A stretch of DNA of 17,405 nt from CAYWBI01 sp964456445 (GCA_964456445.1 CAYWBI010000074.1:1-17405), one strand, 5' to 3'. Positions 1 through 8,356 are shown, counted from the stretch's first letter. Translations and numbers: made by a program. The notes: a model not told the origin generated them from the letters alone.

Positions 1-25
1 TCTGAATTTTCTTTCTATCTAAGTA

Positions 26-180
26 TTTACCCACACAAAACCCAGTAGAGCCAAACAGTTTAAAGTAATCGTTGTTTGTTATAAACCCACAGATAAATCT
101 GTGGGCTGCCTCTCGTCTGTAAAACCTGGACCTATTTCCGAAAAACAATGTTTACCCACAAGTATCCCGGTAGAACCAAC
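26..180. repeat. Pair of degenerate 30-bp direct repeats around a hairpin (REP/MITE-like)
   Basis: Positions 26-55 and 151-180 align without gaps at 23 of 30 positions. They share TTTACCCACA, then CCC, GTAGA and CCAA, and start 125 bp apart. A perfect inverted repeat (86-105) lies between them. On the minus strand each copy carries a core of the form TCTACYGGG followed by GTGGGTAAA. No convincing gene was found from 1 to 177. Repeats around a palindrome suggest a REP-like or miniature mobile element, perhaps one of a dispersed family, but only one instance is visible, so the element type is a guess. Confidence 0.4.
86..105. repeat. Perfect 9-bp inverted repeat, possible hairpin
   Basis: CCCACAGAT (86-94) pairs with ATCTGTGGG (97-105) across a 2-base spacer; in RNA the loop would be somewhat wider. 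On the minus strand, the direction of the protease gene, it is followed by TTTATAACAAAC, which has only a short run of T. It could be a weak terminator for the protease transcript, or the palindromic core of the surrounding repeat element. The symmetry is clear; the role is not. Confidence 0.5.
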
Positions 181-509
181 AAAATTATTTCCCGCTTCTA
201 ATCTATAAATATATACGCCACCCCGATAACCCGGGAGGACTTACTACCGGATCAGCAATAGTTTTTTTGTTTGAACAAAATGGTTGCCAGCCTCTAATTT
301 ATAGATATAAACGCCACCCCGATAACCCGGGAGGACTTACTATCTGATCAGCAATAGTTTTTTTGTTTGAACAAAATTATTGCCCGCTTCTAATCTATAG
401 ATATAAACGCCACCCCGATAACCCGGGAGGACTTACTATCTGATCAGCAATAGTTTTTTGGTTTGAACGAAATTATTTCCAGCTTCTAATCTATAGATAT
501 AAACGCCAC
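178..509 (-). repeat. 96-bp in-frame tandem array duplicating the protease 3' end
   Basis: Units begin at 436, 340 and 244, exactly 96 bp (32 codons) apart, with a partial fourth copy at 178-243. The unit at 436-507 is the genuine 3' end of the protease gene. Read on the minus strand, each unit has 23 codons ending the sorting domain (GVYIYRLEAGN to LLLIR), a TAG TAA double stop, then a spacer containing CTCCCGGG and GGGGT. The two full downstream units encode nearly the same peptide as the gene; one has LEAGNH and a CGG arginine codon near its end. The copies lie beyond the stop and have no start codon or start signal of their own, so they should not be translated as they stand. Only tandem duplication explains the exact spacing and kept frame. 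There are no unique spacers, so this is not a CRISPR array. Confidence 0.9.
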
Positions 510-3500
510 TCGCCAGGCCATGAGCAGCAAAGGCAAAGTGATGCCGTCCGGCTTCTAAGCTGCCCTCAACTAAAATCCGCAACAGTTTTCCCGTTGCGTC
601 AAAGATGCTTAAGCGCACCGTCATCCGTTGCGGTAAACTAAAAGCGATGCGTGTGGCCGGGTTAAAAGGATTGGGATAATTTTGATACAACGTGGTCGTT
701 TCGGGCAACACATCGCGTTTTTTAAGCGCGGTTGGCTTGTCCTTCACCACAACGGTTAAAGTGTCATAAGCCCGTGCCGAGCTGTCGTCCAGTAAAACGG
801 CATACAACGGGGCGCTTCCCACAAAATCCATCGCCGACAACTCAAGGCTTTTATCCTTGTTATTGACCAGGGCCTGCACCCGCTCTTCGGGTGTGGTGAA
901 TGACCAGATGAGATTTTCAGCGGGTGAATCCACATCCTGTTCGAAGCCGGAAAGATCCTGGGTCAAAACCGACCCCAAAACAAAAACAAGCGAATCCGGC
1001 ATGTTGTGTATTTGCGGCGCGTCATTTACGGCAGAAAGCTTTACGGTAAACCCCGCGCTATCACTCGATACGCCGTCGCTGACAATCAGTCTAAATGTCC
1101 CCGTACCATTCCAGTCCTTAGGCGCCTGAAAGGAAAATACCCCGTTTGTTTCAGAAACCGTAATCTCCGCCGGTTGATCGGGGCGCACGTAAAAGAGCAA
1201 CTGATCATCGCTGTTATCGGCATCAGTGACATAGGGGTACCAGTTACTTTTGGGATAGCTTGCGCCTTCGTCTTCATGCCCGCTAACCTGCGGCAGACTA
1301 TCGCTTACTATCGGTGACGTGTTTACCATCTGAACACTGAAAATTGCTGAATCGCTGTCAAAAAGCCCATCGGGATCGGTTGCCTTAAAACGGATGCTTT
1401 CCGATCCGTTCCAATTGGATGAGGGGGTTTGGATCATGGCCAGATGATTGTTATCGATGGAAACGATCAGACCGCTATTGCCGGAATAGCTCCAGCTCAT
1501 TTCTGCGTCGCTGTTGTCCACATCGCTTACATAATTGTCGAGGTTTATTTGCTGAAACGTGCCCCCCTCGTCGATGGTCTGGCCGGGGATATCGCTTACC
1601 AGCGGCGCGTCATTTACGGCAGAAACCGTAAATATTGCCGGATCGGCATCGGTCAGGCCGCTTGGGTCCTGAACCGTGAAAGTGATGTTCTCCGATCCGT
1701 TCCAATCGGCAGATGGAGTTCGGATGGTGGCCAGATGCGTGCTATCGATGGAAACGATCAGACCGCTATTGCCGGAATAGCTCCAGGTCATTTCGGCGTC
1801 GCTGTTATCCACATCGCTTACATAGTTATCGAGGTTTATTTGCTGAAACGTGCCCCCTTCGTCGATGGTCTGACCGGGGATATCGCTTACCAATGGCGTA
1901 TCATTTACAGCAGAAACCGTAAATATCGCCGGATCGGTATCGGTAAGACCACCAGGGTCCCGAACGGTAAAGGTGATTGTTTCACCACCGTTCCAATCTG
2001 CGTTTGGTATGCCAATGCTGGCCACACGGTTTGTGCTTATGCTGACCGTTAAGCTGCTGTTTCCGCTGTAACTCCAGGTCAGTTCGCTATCGGCATTATC
2101 CGGATCGCTGACATAATTATCCAGGGCAATGGTTGAAAAGCTTGCACCTTCATCGATTGTCTGATCGGGGATATCACTTATCATGGGTGGATCATTGGTC
2201 GCTCCGGCCGAAAAAACAGCCGCATCGCTATCACTTTTTCCACCGGGGTCGGTGGCCGTAAAGGCAATCGTTTCCGATCCGTTCCAATTGGATGATGGCG
2301 TTTGGATGGTGGCCAGATGATTGTTGTCGATGGAAACGATCAGACTGCTATTACCGGAATAACTCCAGGTCATTTCGGCGTCACTGTTGTCCACGTCGCT
2401 GACATAGGTGTCGAGGTTTATTTGCTGAAACGCGCCTCCTTCGCTGATCGACTGGTTTGGAATCCCACTCACCACGGGGGCGTCATTGACCGCAGTAATG
2501 CTAAATGTCGCCGGGTCGCTGCCGGCCAGGTTGGCCGGGTCTTTAGCGCTGAAGGTGATGGTTTCCGAGCCATTCCAGTCGGCGTTTGGCGTGCTGATAG
2601 TGGCAACTCGAGCGGTGTTGATGCTGACCGTTAAACTGCTGTTTCCGCTATAACTCCAGGTTAGCTCACTGTCGGCATTATCCGGATCACTGACATAGTT
2701 GTCTAAAATTATGGTCGCAAACGTAGCGCCTTCGGCGATGGTTTGATCGGGAATATCCGAGACTTGTGGCGGATCATTTATACCGTTTACCACGAAAACG
2801 GCGGGATCGTTATCCGAAGCGCCAGCGGGGTCCGTGGCGATAAAGCTGATGGATTCACTGCCATACCAGTCCGCATTGGGCGTGCTGACGGTGGCCACAT
2901 GGGCAGCGCTGATGCTGACGGTTAAACTGCTGTTCCCGCTGTAACTCCAGGTCAGTTCACTATCGGCATTATCCACGTCGCTGACATAATTATCCAGGGC
3001 GATGGTGGTAAAATTTCCACCTTCATCGATTGTCTGATCGGGGATGTCCGTTACAAGCGGAGTGTCGTTTACGGCCGATACCGTGAATCCCGCCGGGTCC
3101 CCCGCGGATAAATTACCGGGGTCCGTGGCGGTAAAGGTGATGATTTCCGAACCGTTCCAATCTGCATTTGGCGTGCTGACGGTGGCCACACGAGCGGTGT
3201 TGATGCTGACCGTTAAACTGCTGTTTCCGCTATAACTCCAGCTCATTTCACTATCGGCATTATCGGGGTCGCTGACATAGCTATCGAGGGAAATGGTTGT
3301 AAATGTTGCACCTTCCTGTATGTTTTGATCGGGGATATCTGAAACGCGGGGCCGGTCGTTTATTCCGTTTACCGTGAATGTGGCCGGGTCGCTGTCTGTC
3401 GCCGCGCCGGGGTCCGTGGCGATAAAGGAGATGGTTTCGCTGCCGTTCCACTCGCTGTCCGGCAGGCTAACCGTGGCAATGTTATTTAAATCGATAGATA

Positions 3501-6054
3501 CGATAAGCTGGGTATTGCCGCTGTATGACCAGCTGATTTGACTATTGCTATGGTTTCCGTCGCTTACATATTTGTTCAGGTCAATGCTGTTAAAAGTTTG
3601 TCCTTCGGTTATGGTTTGATCGGGAATATCACCGACCACGGGCACATCATTTGTAACCATGGATGTGATATTTATGCCCCAGGCGCTTAGATTTCCGCCA
3701 TTGTTAAAATAAACGTCATCATATACACGCAACGTCCAGGTTCCGGCGCTGTTATCACCGTCAAAATTCCAGAGAGCGTTATCCGGTTGAAAGCTCCCGT
3801 TATAGGGGTCTGTACCGGCAGTTATCGCTACTTTGGCTTCGTCATCGACGCCGGTGTTGCTATAGCTTTTTCCGGGATTCCGTTGTAGGATACCGCTCGC
3901 CAAGCCCGATGGCGCCTCAAGGTCGATGGCAAAATCATCCAGCAGATTTGTAGCGCTAAAAGAAACCGTGGCATCTACATCCACAATGTTGTAACTGTCT
4001 TTGACGTTCAGGGTTGATGTATAAAATGTTGTAGCGGCATTGGTGGCCAGCGGCACGTCCACGCTGTTGTAAGAACTGGTGCGCAGTTCCGCCACATGAT
4101 AGCTAAAATAAAGGGGCGGCGGGGAATTAAGATCACCATCGGCAGGGAAGGTAACAAAATTTCCGGCCTTGTCTTCCGCATAAAAATAATAATCCACCTC
4201 TGTTTCCCATTGCTGGCCGGGTATGGTAAAGATATAGGTGTCGCCCGTTTTTAAGTTACCATCCACTGCTATCCAGGCAGAAATGGCGCCCCGGTAATTG
4301 CTGCGATAGTAAAGCACAGACCGGCCAATCCCGGATGCATCGCTAAGGTTTACGCTGACATCACGCGCAGCTGTATCTGTACCGGACACCGGTTTTGTAA
4401 AACTAAAAAGTGGAACATCGCCATCATCACCCAGGGCAAGTTTTACGGCATTCCGCGCATTGACCCGGCCATAACCCACATGTTTGTTCCAGCCTTTGGT
4501 ATCGATCATATAACGGTCGATTTTATCCGCGGAACGTTGCAGGATATCCTGTACCTGGTCGGATGTGAGCGATGGATCAACCCCGAGAACCAGCGCGGCA
4601 GTGGCGGAGACATGCGGACAGGATGCGGATGTCCCGCTAAAAGAATCGTCATAATCACCGGGATTAAAGCCGTTCTTCCCAACCAGATCGGTTGTGTAAA
4701 CCAGCGTCGGGGCGACCAGATCCAGATCAGCGCCATAATTCCCACCCCATTTACGATTATAGTCCCGGCTGCCCTGGTTTTTCTTTTCATCAAACATATT
4801 GGAGGCGCCGACGGCAATCACGTCAGATAGATAAGCGGGAAAGCTCACCGTACCGTGTCCTTCGTTACCGGACGAAAAAACCACGACACAGCCCAGCCCG
4901 TTTCTGCCCTGTGTTTTTGCCCGTTGGATGGCGTCTATAATTACCTGGCTTGGTTCGGTACCGCTCCAGCTGTTGCTCAGCACATCACAGCCAAATTGCC
5001 AGGCATAGTCGATGGCGGCGGCAATGTCCGCATCGCTGGCGCCGCCCCAGGTGCTGTTAATTTTTACTGGTAAAAGTTGGGCGTGGTTGGCGATCCCGGC
5101 TACGCCGATGCCATTATCGGCAATCGCGGCAATAACCCCCGCCACGGCGGTCCCGTGCCCCTGGGTATCGTTACCGTCATTTTGATTGTCGGATGTGAAA
5201 TCCCTGCCTGGATCGGCGATATTGGCCATTAAGTCCGGGTGGGCCAGTTCAATACCGCTGTCGATGATCCCGATTAAAATCTTTTCTCCCGCTAACAATC
5301 CTTTTTGAGCGAGAATATTCCAGGCTTCGTCCACATCCATATCGGCATCCGTAAAACCCTTAACACTTGTGGGCAGCCTGTCATCGACGGATAAGCCATT
5401 GGCCACTGCCTGGCCGCTGTTCAGATGCGCCCATTGCTGACCGTAGTGGGGATCATCGCTATTTAGGATTTCATAATTCGGATAGACAAAATTTGGTTGG
5501 GCCCATTTCACCCGCGCCAGATCATGGTATAGACGCGAGGCGCCCAGAGCGTTCATACCGCTCGATTTGGACGCGGAAAGAAGATAGGTGTCCACCGCGA
5601 TTTTACGTACAAAAGCCACACCCCGACGGCTGTTTATGGCGTCGATCTCATTTCTTGAGATACCGGATTCAAAACGTACGATAAACTGATCGGTTACAAC
5701 TGAAAGAAAATGACCACGCCGAAAAACAGGCGCCACCTGAAGAACTTCGGGCAGCGTTCTTAAGCGATTTAATAGCGCGTTATACCTTTCGGGATCATAC
5801 CGGGAATTCAGATAGACCAGGCGGGAATTGTTTTCATATAGATGTTCTATTTTCTTTAGACGGCTGCCCAGAACCGTTTGCAGGACGGAGCGGGCCTGTG
5901 CATCATTTAGCGGCGCGTTAAAACGAACACTTAGAGCGTCACCGGAAAGATTTAAGTAAACAGTTTCGTCCTGAAAGATGTACGAATAATCGTTGTTTTG
6001 GGCCATGGCCATCATTGCCCACATAAAAATAAACAACAAAAATTTAAAACGCAT
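436..6054 (-). CDS. Secreted multidomain S8 (subtilisin-like) protease with T9SS sorting domain
   Basis: Predicted 1872-residue extracellular serine endopeptidase. I place the start at 6054: it follows an AAGGGAA ribosome site and opens a clean signal peptide (MRFKFLLFIF, cleavage near AMAQ). The open frame runs 30 codons further upstream, to 6144, with no signal-like sequence. Residues 20-200 look like a fervidolysin-type propeptide. The S8 domain follows with Asp265 (IIDSG), His300 (GHGTAVAG), oxyanion Asn397 (SSGNEG) and Ser476 (GTSASCPH). Next come an Ig-like stretch (about 547-650), a proprotein-convertase P domain (about 660-798, GTWTLRVYDD), eight 97-residue modules (803-1578), two divergent modules, and a T9SS sorting domain from about 1790 (YQNYPNPFNP). 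It should be exported by Sec, then through the outer membrane by type IX secretion and anchored or released. The catalytic residues are all present. Its substrate is unknown. Confidence 0.93.
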   Translation of the reverse strand: MRFKFLLFIFMWAMMAMAQNNDYSYIFQDETVYLNLSGDALSVRFNAPLNDAQARSVLQTVLGSRLKKIEHLYENNSRLVYLNSRYDPERYNALLNRLRTLPEVLQVAPVFRRGHFLSVVTDQFIVRFESGISRNEIDAINSRRGVAFVRKIAVDTYLLSASKSSGMNALGASRLYHDLARVKWAQPNFVYPNYEILNSDDPHYGQQWAHLNSGQAVANGLSVDDRLPTSVKGFTDADMDVDEAWNILAQKGLLAGEKILIGIIDSGIELAHPDLMANIADPGRDFTSDNQNDGNDTQGHGTAVAGVIAAIADNGIGVAGIANHAQLLPVKINSTWGGASDADIAAAIDYAWQFGCDVLSNSWSGTEPSQVIIDAIQRAKTQGRNGLGCVVVFSSGNEGHGTVSFPAYLSDVIAVGASNMFDEKKNQGSRDYNRKWGGNYGADLDLVAPTLVYTTDLVGKNGFNPGDYDDSFSGTSASCPHVSATAALVLGVDPSLTSDQVQDILQRSADKIDRYMIDTKGWNKHVGYGRVNARNAVKLALGDDGDVPLFSFTKPVSGTDTAARDVSVNLSDASGIGRSVLYYRSNYRGAISAWIAVDGNLKTGDTYIFTIPGQQWETEVDYYFYAEDKAGNFVTFPADGDLNSPPPLYFSYHVAELRTSSYNSVDVPLATNAATTFYTSTLNVKDSYNIVDVDATVSFSATNLLDDFAIDLEAPSGLASGILQRNPGKSYSNTGVDDEAKVAITAGTDPYNGSFQPDNALWNFDGDNSAGTWTLRVYDDVYFNNGGNLSAWGINITSMVTNDVPVVGDIPDQTITEGQTFNSIDLNKYVSDGNHSNSQISWSYSGNTQLIVSIDLNNIATVSLPDSEWNGSETISFIATDPGAATDSDPATFTVNGINDRPRVSDIPDQNIQEGATFTTISLDSYVSDPDNADSEMSWSYSGNSSLTVSINTARVATVSTPNADWNGSEIITFTATDPGNLSAGDPAGFTVSAVNDTPLVTDIPDQTIDEGGNFTTIALDNYVSDVDNADSELTWSYSGNSSLTVSISAAHVATVSTPNADWYGSESISFIATDPAGASDNDPAVFVVNGINDPPQVSDIPDQTIAEGATFATIILDNYVSDPDNADSELTWSYSGNSSLTVSINTARVATISTPNADWNGSETITFSAKDPANLAGSDPATFSITAVNDAPVVSGIPNQSISEGGAFQQINLDTYVSDVDNSDAEMTWSYSGNSSLIVSIDNNHLATIQTPSSNWNGSETIAFTATDPGGKSDSDAAVFSAGATNDPPMISDIPDQTIDEGASFSTIALDNYVSDPDNADSELTWSYSGNSSLTVSISTNRVASIGIPNADWNGGETITFTVRDPGGLTDTDPAIFTVSAVNDTPLVSDIPGQTIDEGGTFQQINLDNYVSDVDNSDAEMTWSYSGNSGLIVSIDSTHLATIRTPSADWNGSENITFTVQDPSGLTDADPAIFTVSAVNDAPLVSDIPGQTIDEGGTFQQINLDNYVSDVDNSDAEMSWSYSGNSGLIVSIDNNHLAMIQTPSSNWNGSESIRFKATDPDGLFDSDSAIFSVQMVNTSPIVSDSLPQVSGHEDEGASYPKSNWYPYVTDADNSDDQLLFYVRPDQPAEITVSETNGVFSFQAPKDWNGTGTFRLIVSDGVSSDSAGFTVKLSAVNDAPQIHNMPDSLVFVLGSVLTQDLSGFEQDVDSPAENLIWSFTTPEERVQALVNNKDKSLELSAMDFVGSAPLYAVLLDDSSARAYDTLTVVVKDKPTALKKRDVLPETTTLYQNYPNPFNPATRIAFSLPQRMTVRLSIFDATGKLLRILVEGSLEAGRHHFAFAAHGLASGVYIYRLEAGNNFVQTKKLLLIR
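1321..3648 (-). repeat. Eight tandem 291-bp coding repeats (97-aa modules) in the protease
   Basis: Eight uninterrupted modules of exactly 97 residues run from 3648 down to 1321. Each has the pattern D.P.V..IP.Q.I.EG, then YVSD, WSYSGN, the segment ending WNGSE, and a terminal VN or TN. They resemble cadherin/Ig-like tandem modules of bacterial adhesins. Two sequence classes are visible. Modules 5, 7 and 8 have QQINLD.YVSDVDNSDAE. Modules 2, 3, 4 and 6 mostly have YVSD.DNADSE and SSLTVSI. Module 1 is the most divergent. Modules 7 and 8 share almost their whole first half, which points to recent duplication. Likely role: a spacer or binding stalk between the catalytic domain and the cell-surface sorting domain. 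Confidence 0.9.
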
Positions 6055-6354
6055 TGTGTTCCCTTGCCTGATGTTGAAAATAGTGTAAGCTAATTTACGA
6101 TATGTACACATCTGAGCCTTGAGAAAAATCACAGCTTTATCCATTATTAACCGCGCCGGTTATCAGTGGGGCTTTGGGAGTATAATCAATGGCGCCCGGA
6201 TTAGTTTTTAAATAAGCTCAACGGCCCCCGGCCAAAAGGCAGAATTAAATAATCTGTTGTTGGGGTTTAAAATAATGAAAGGTTTTTTAATGTGATAGAA
6301 AAAACCATAATGTTACATCAATCATTTAATATGAAATCTCCCGGTGTTTACTGC
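6055..6354. other. Intergenic stretch upstream of the protease, no gene seen
   Basis: About 300 bp between the protease start and the terminator of the cytochrome operon. I see no plausible gene. The protease promoter must lie here or further right. No -35/-10 pair or sigma-54 match stood out, and I recognise no riboswitch fold. A short GGCC-ggg-GGCC hairpin is readable near 6222-6232, without a T-run. Confidence 0.5.
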
Positions 6355-6387
6355 AAAAAAAAAAGGCACTCCGAAGAATGCCTTTTT
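6355..6387 (-). terminator. Rho-independent terminator of the cytochrome/porin operon
   Basis: On the minus strand GGCATTC-TTCG-GAGTGCC (6382 down to 6365) forms a 7-bp stem with one G-U pair and a stable UUCG tetraloop, followed by ten T (6364-6355). It lies 20-odd bases past the stop of the lipoprotein cytochrome gene. The opposite strand has CGAA in the loop and five T after the stem, so it may work weakly in both directions. Confidence 0.92.
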
Positions 6388-6407
6388 AACCAGGGAGGTT
6401 GGATTGT

Positions 6408-6686
6408 CTAATTACTTGATTTCAGAAAGTCGATAATTTTTTCGGTTTCACTGGCGGTTAAATTTGCGCGTGTACGCATATGTGTTGCGGCCACTTCCCA
6501 TTTTTCATCGTTTAAGGTTTCCGGCGAACGCATGTTATGGCAATGTGCGCAGTTTTCGCCCCATAATTGAGCGCCGGAACGTTGGGCGATGGGTATATTC
6601 CCGGAGCAGCTCGTCAGTCCAAAAAACAACCCGGCGACAAGTAAAGCGAAGATAATTTTTGAAATATTTTTAATTTTTGTTTTCAT
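6408..6686 (-). CDS. Small monoheme c-type cytochrome lipoprotein
   Basis: 92 residues. The N-terminus is a lipoprotein signal with lipobox LTSC (Cys27), so the mature protein of about 66 residues should be lipid-anchored in the envelope. One heme c site is present, CAHCH (Cys46, Cys49, His50); nearby Met52 or Met70 (HMRTR) could be the sixth ligand. The helix after LTASE and the ending IIDFLKSSN are what a minimal class I cytochrome fold would end with. A GGAG ribosome site lies 7 bases before the ATG. It is the last gene of the operon, 27 bp after the porin-like gene and just before a strong terminator. Inferred role: a one-electron carrier held at a membrane face beside the barrel. The partner is not known. 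Confidence 0.85.
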   Translation of the reverse strand: MKTKIKNISKIIFALLVAGLFFGLTSCSGNIPIAQRSGAQLWGENCAHCHNMRSPETLNDEKWEVAATHMRTRANLTASETEKIIDFLKSSN

Positions 6687-6713
6687 GATATTCTCCTAAT
6701 TCGATATTAGTTT

Positions 6714-7793
6714 TTATAAGGCCGTTGCAAGCTGCAGGATGGTCCGGCTGCTTGTGGATGATGATCCACTTGGAATTTTGTCGGTTCTATTTTCAAAATC
6801 AAATTTTATAACACTGCTGGGGGTAACCCAATAGTTTACACCAAAGGCGGTGCGGGTAAGTTCGGTGTTGTCCGGATCGTTTTTGGCAGGGGTAAACCAA
6901 TCATAGCGGAAGGCCAGTTCAATTTTTTGGATAAACGTGTTTTCCATAGCGTCGGGACGTACAGCCAGTTCAGCATAACCACCGGAAGCGCTGTTGTCGT
7001 ATGTCAAGGGGGCGATACCCGGGTTGTCAATTTTGCGTGTCATAAACTGACCATGAGAAGTAACCGTAGATTTTAGGGCGCTGAATTGTTTTTTAAAGTT
7101 AAAATCAAAAGTAGTGGTTGTAGCTTTTACAGATTCAAAGCTGCTTCCTTTATCCCCAACCGTTGCGGATTCATAAGCGGCACCAACTTCCAGAGCAGGT
7201 ATTGGTACAAATCCAACACGGCCACCTATACCTTTATTGGTGTTGTTGTCTGCAAAGTTCTCATAGTTTAATCTTTGGGTAGAGGTATCCAAAACTGCTC
7301 CGTTGCTATAATAAATAGCATAATTTAATCGTGAACTGCCAACTGTGAAAGCACCTCTGGCCTGAAAGCCAATAACGCTTGGGGCGGAAAGCTTCGTATC
7401 TTCATGGATAAAAAACGGCTTGTCCGCTAATTTATTAATCCAACCGGGATGAATATTCATGCCAAAATAGTTGGTTGGGTTGAGCATACGTCCGGCACCG
7501 ATGGTTAGATAGTCGGTTACGAAATAAAGCAATTGGGCATATTCCAAATTAAAATTTTGTGCGCCATCTTCGATTTCGGCTTCAATTTCGGATTCAAACA
7601 AAAATTTGTCGTTTAGTTTAAACAAAAAGATTGGTTCAAAAGCAGTTTCAACGGTACTGGCGTCACTTTCGGTAATCAGGCTGGTTTGCGCCAAACCGGT
7701 AACCATCAGTTTATGCGTATTCTTGTCCTGTGCAAAAAGCGAACCTGAGAGCAAGAGCAAGCTCAGGATTAATATTGTAAACGTAGATCTCAT
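6714..7793 (-). CDS. Outer-membrane porin-like beta-barrel protein
   Basis: 359 residues with a classic signal peptide (MRSTFTILIL, cleavage near SLFAQ). The rest alternates polar and hydrophobic residues in short strands with Gly/Asn turns, as in barrels of the phosphate-selective porin (OprO/OprP)-like superfamily. A conserved-looking block, GRMLNPTNYFGMNIHPGW near residues 100-117, resembles the loop-bearing region of such porins. There is no heme motif. A strong AGGAG precedes the ATG. It sits 21 bp after one cytochrome gene and 27 bp before another, so all three are probably one transcript. Possible roles are ion or solute passage needed by the cytochromes, or the barrel of a porin-cytochrome conduit. 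The sequence does not decide between them, and family assignment is by style only. Confidence 0.78.
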   Translation of the reverse strand: MRSTFTILILSLLLLSGSLFAQDKNTHKLMVTGLAQTSLITESDASTVETAFEPIFLFKLNDKFLFESEIEAEIEDGAQNFNLEYAQLLYFVTDYLTIGAGRMLNPTNYFGMNIHPGWINKLADKPFFIHEDTKLSAPSVIGFQARGAFTVGSSRLNYAIYYSNGAVLDTSTQRLNYENFADNNTNKGIGGRVGFVPIPALEVGAAYESATVGDKGSSFESVKATTTTFDFNFKKQFSALKSTVTSHGQFMTRKIDNPGIAPLTYDNSASGGYAELAVRPDAMENTFIQKIELAFRYDWFTPAKNDPDNTELTRTAFGVNYWVTPSSVIKFDFENRTDKIPSGSSSTSSRTILQLATAL

Positions 7794-7814
7794 TATGGGT
7801 CTCCTTTTGAATAA

Positions 7815-8219
7815 TTAGTGTTTTAGGTTTTTTACAAAAATAACCATTTTCCAGCGGTCTTCGTCATTCAACAGCGTTTTGAAACTTGGCATCGGTGATT
7901 TACCTTCGCTAAGTTTCCAAAAAATTTCACCATCAGTTTGGCTTTGAACCAGTTTCGAATCCAAATTGGCAACCTTTGTCCCAAGATATGGGGCCGCCGG
8001 TCCATCGCCAAGACCCTTTTCACCATGGCACGTAACGCACTGTGTCTTGAATATTTTTGCGGCGTCGTCCAATATAGTTTTATTGGCTTTTAAAGGATTG
8101 TTCATTGTTTTAGCGCTGGCCGGGGCAACCCAGGGCGAAGGCGTTCCGCCAATAACGTTGGCATTTAGTACAAACAGGCCCGAAAATAACAGAGACATTA
8201 TAACTGATTTTTTTTTCAT
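7815..8219 (-). CDS. Periplasmic class I monoheme cytochrome c
   Basis: 134 residues with a signal peptide (MKKKSVIMSLLFSGLFVLNA). The mature N-terminus has a PSPWVAPASAK.MNNP segment of a kind often seen in small periplasmic cytochromes. The heme site is CVTCHGEKGLGDGPAA (Cys61, Cys64, His65). Met110 in SPMPSF is the expected axial ligand, and the protein ends with the usual C-terminal helix (DRWKMVIFVKNL). It is a normal single-domain cytochrome c, presumably a soluble electron shuttle. It is the first gene of the three-gene operon, with GGAGA about 8 bases before the ATG and a sigma-54-like promoter about 36 bp upstream (predicted start site). Confidence 0.9.
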   Translation of the reverse strand: MKKKSVIMSLLFSGLFVLNANVIGGTPSPWVAPASAKTMNNPLKANKTILDDAAKIFKTQCVTCHGEKGLGDGPAAPYLGTKVANLDSKLVQSQTDGEIFWKLSEGKSPMPSFKTLLNDEDRWKMVIFVKNLKH

Positions 8220-8265
8220 GATGTTTCTCCATATATAGATTGTTCGATTTTATAACGGTATATAT

Positions 8266-8281
8266 TTCAAGTACCGTGCCA
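8266..8281 (-). promoter_or_regulatory. Candidate sigma-54 promoter of the cytochrome/porin operon
   Basis: Minus strand TGGCACG-GTAC-TTGAA matches the -24/-12 consensus TGGCACG-N4-TTGCW at 11 of 12 positions, with the required 10-base spacing between the GG and the -12 dinucleotide. The single mismatch is GA for GC at -12. Predicted transcription start is near 8255, giving a 36-base leader before the cytochrome ATG. A gene for an NtrC-type activator lies close by on the other strand. Confidence 0.72.
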
Positions 8282-8356
8282 TAAAATAGAATTTGCCCTA
8301 AACCCTTTCCCCAAGCGGGGTCAATAGCTGTCCGTCAAAACCGGCTTTATGGAAAG

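Noticed and set aside
178..509. CRISPR array
   Set aside because: Units are 96 bp, contiguous, have no unique spacers, and encode the end of the adjacent gene.
1429..2052. A 207-codon plus-strand open frame and similar ones (such as 2302-2634) with internally repeated peptides
   Set aside because: They lie antisense to the 291-bp coding repeats and their repetition mirrors those modules. They have no convincing ribosome site or protein family.
6055..6144. A 30-codon N-terminal extension of the protease
   Set aside because: The frame is open, but the extension is not signal-like, whereas the ATG at 6054 has an AAGGGAA ribosome site and begins a clean signal peptide.
6055..6354. Riboswitch or small RNA in the protease leader
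   Set aside because: No conserved core I know was recognisable, and only a short GC hairpin without a T-run was found.
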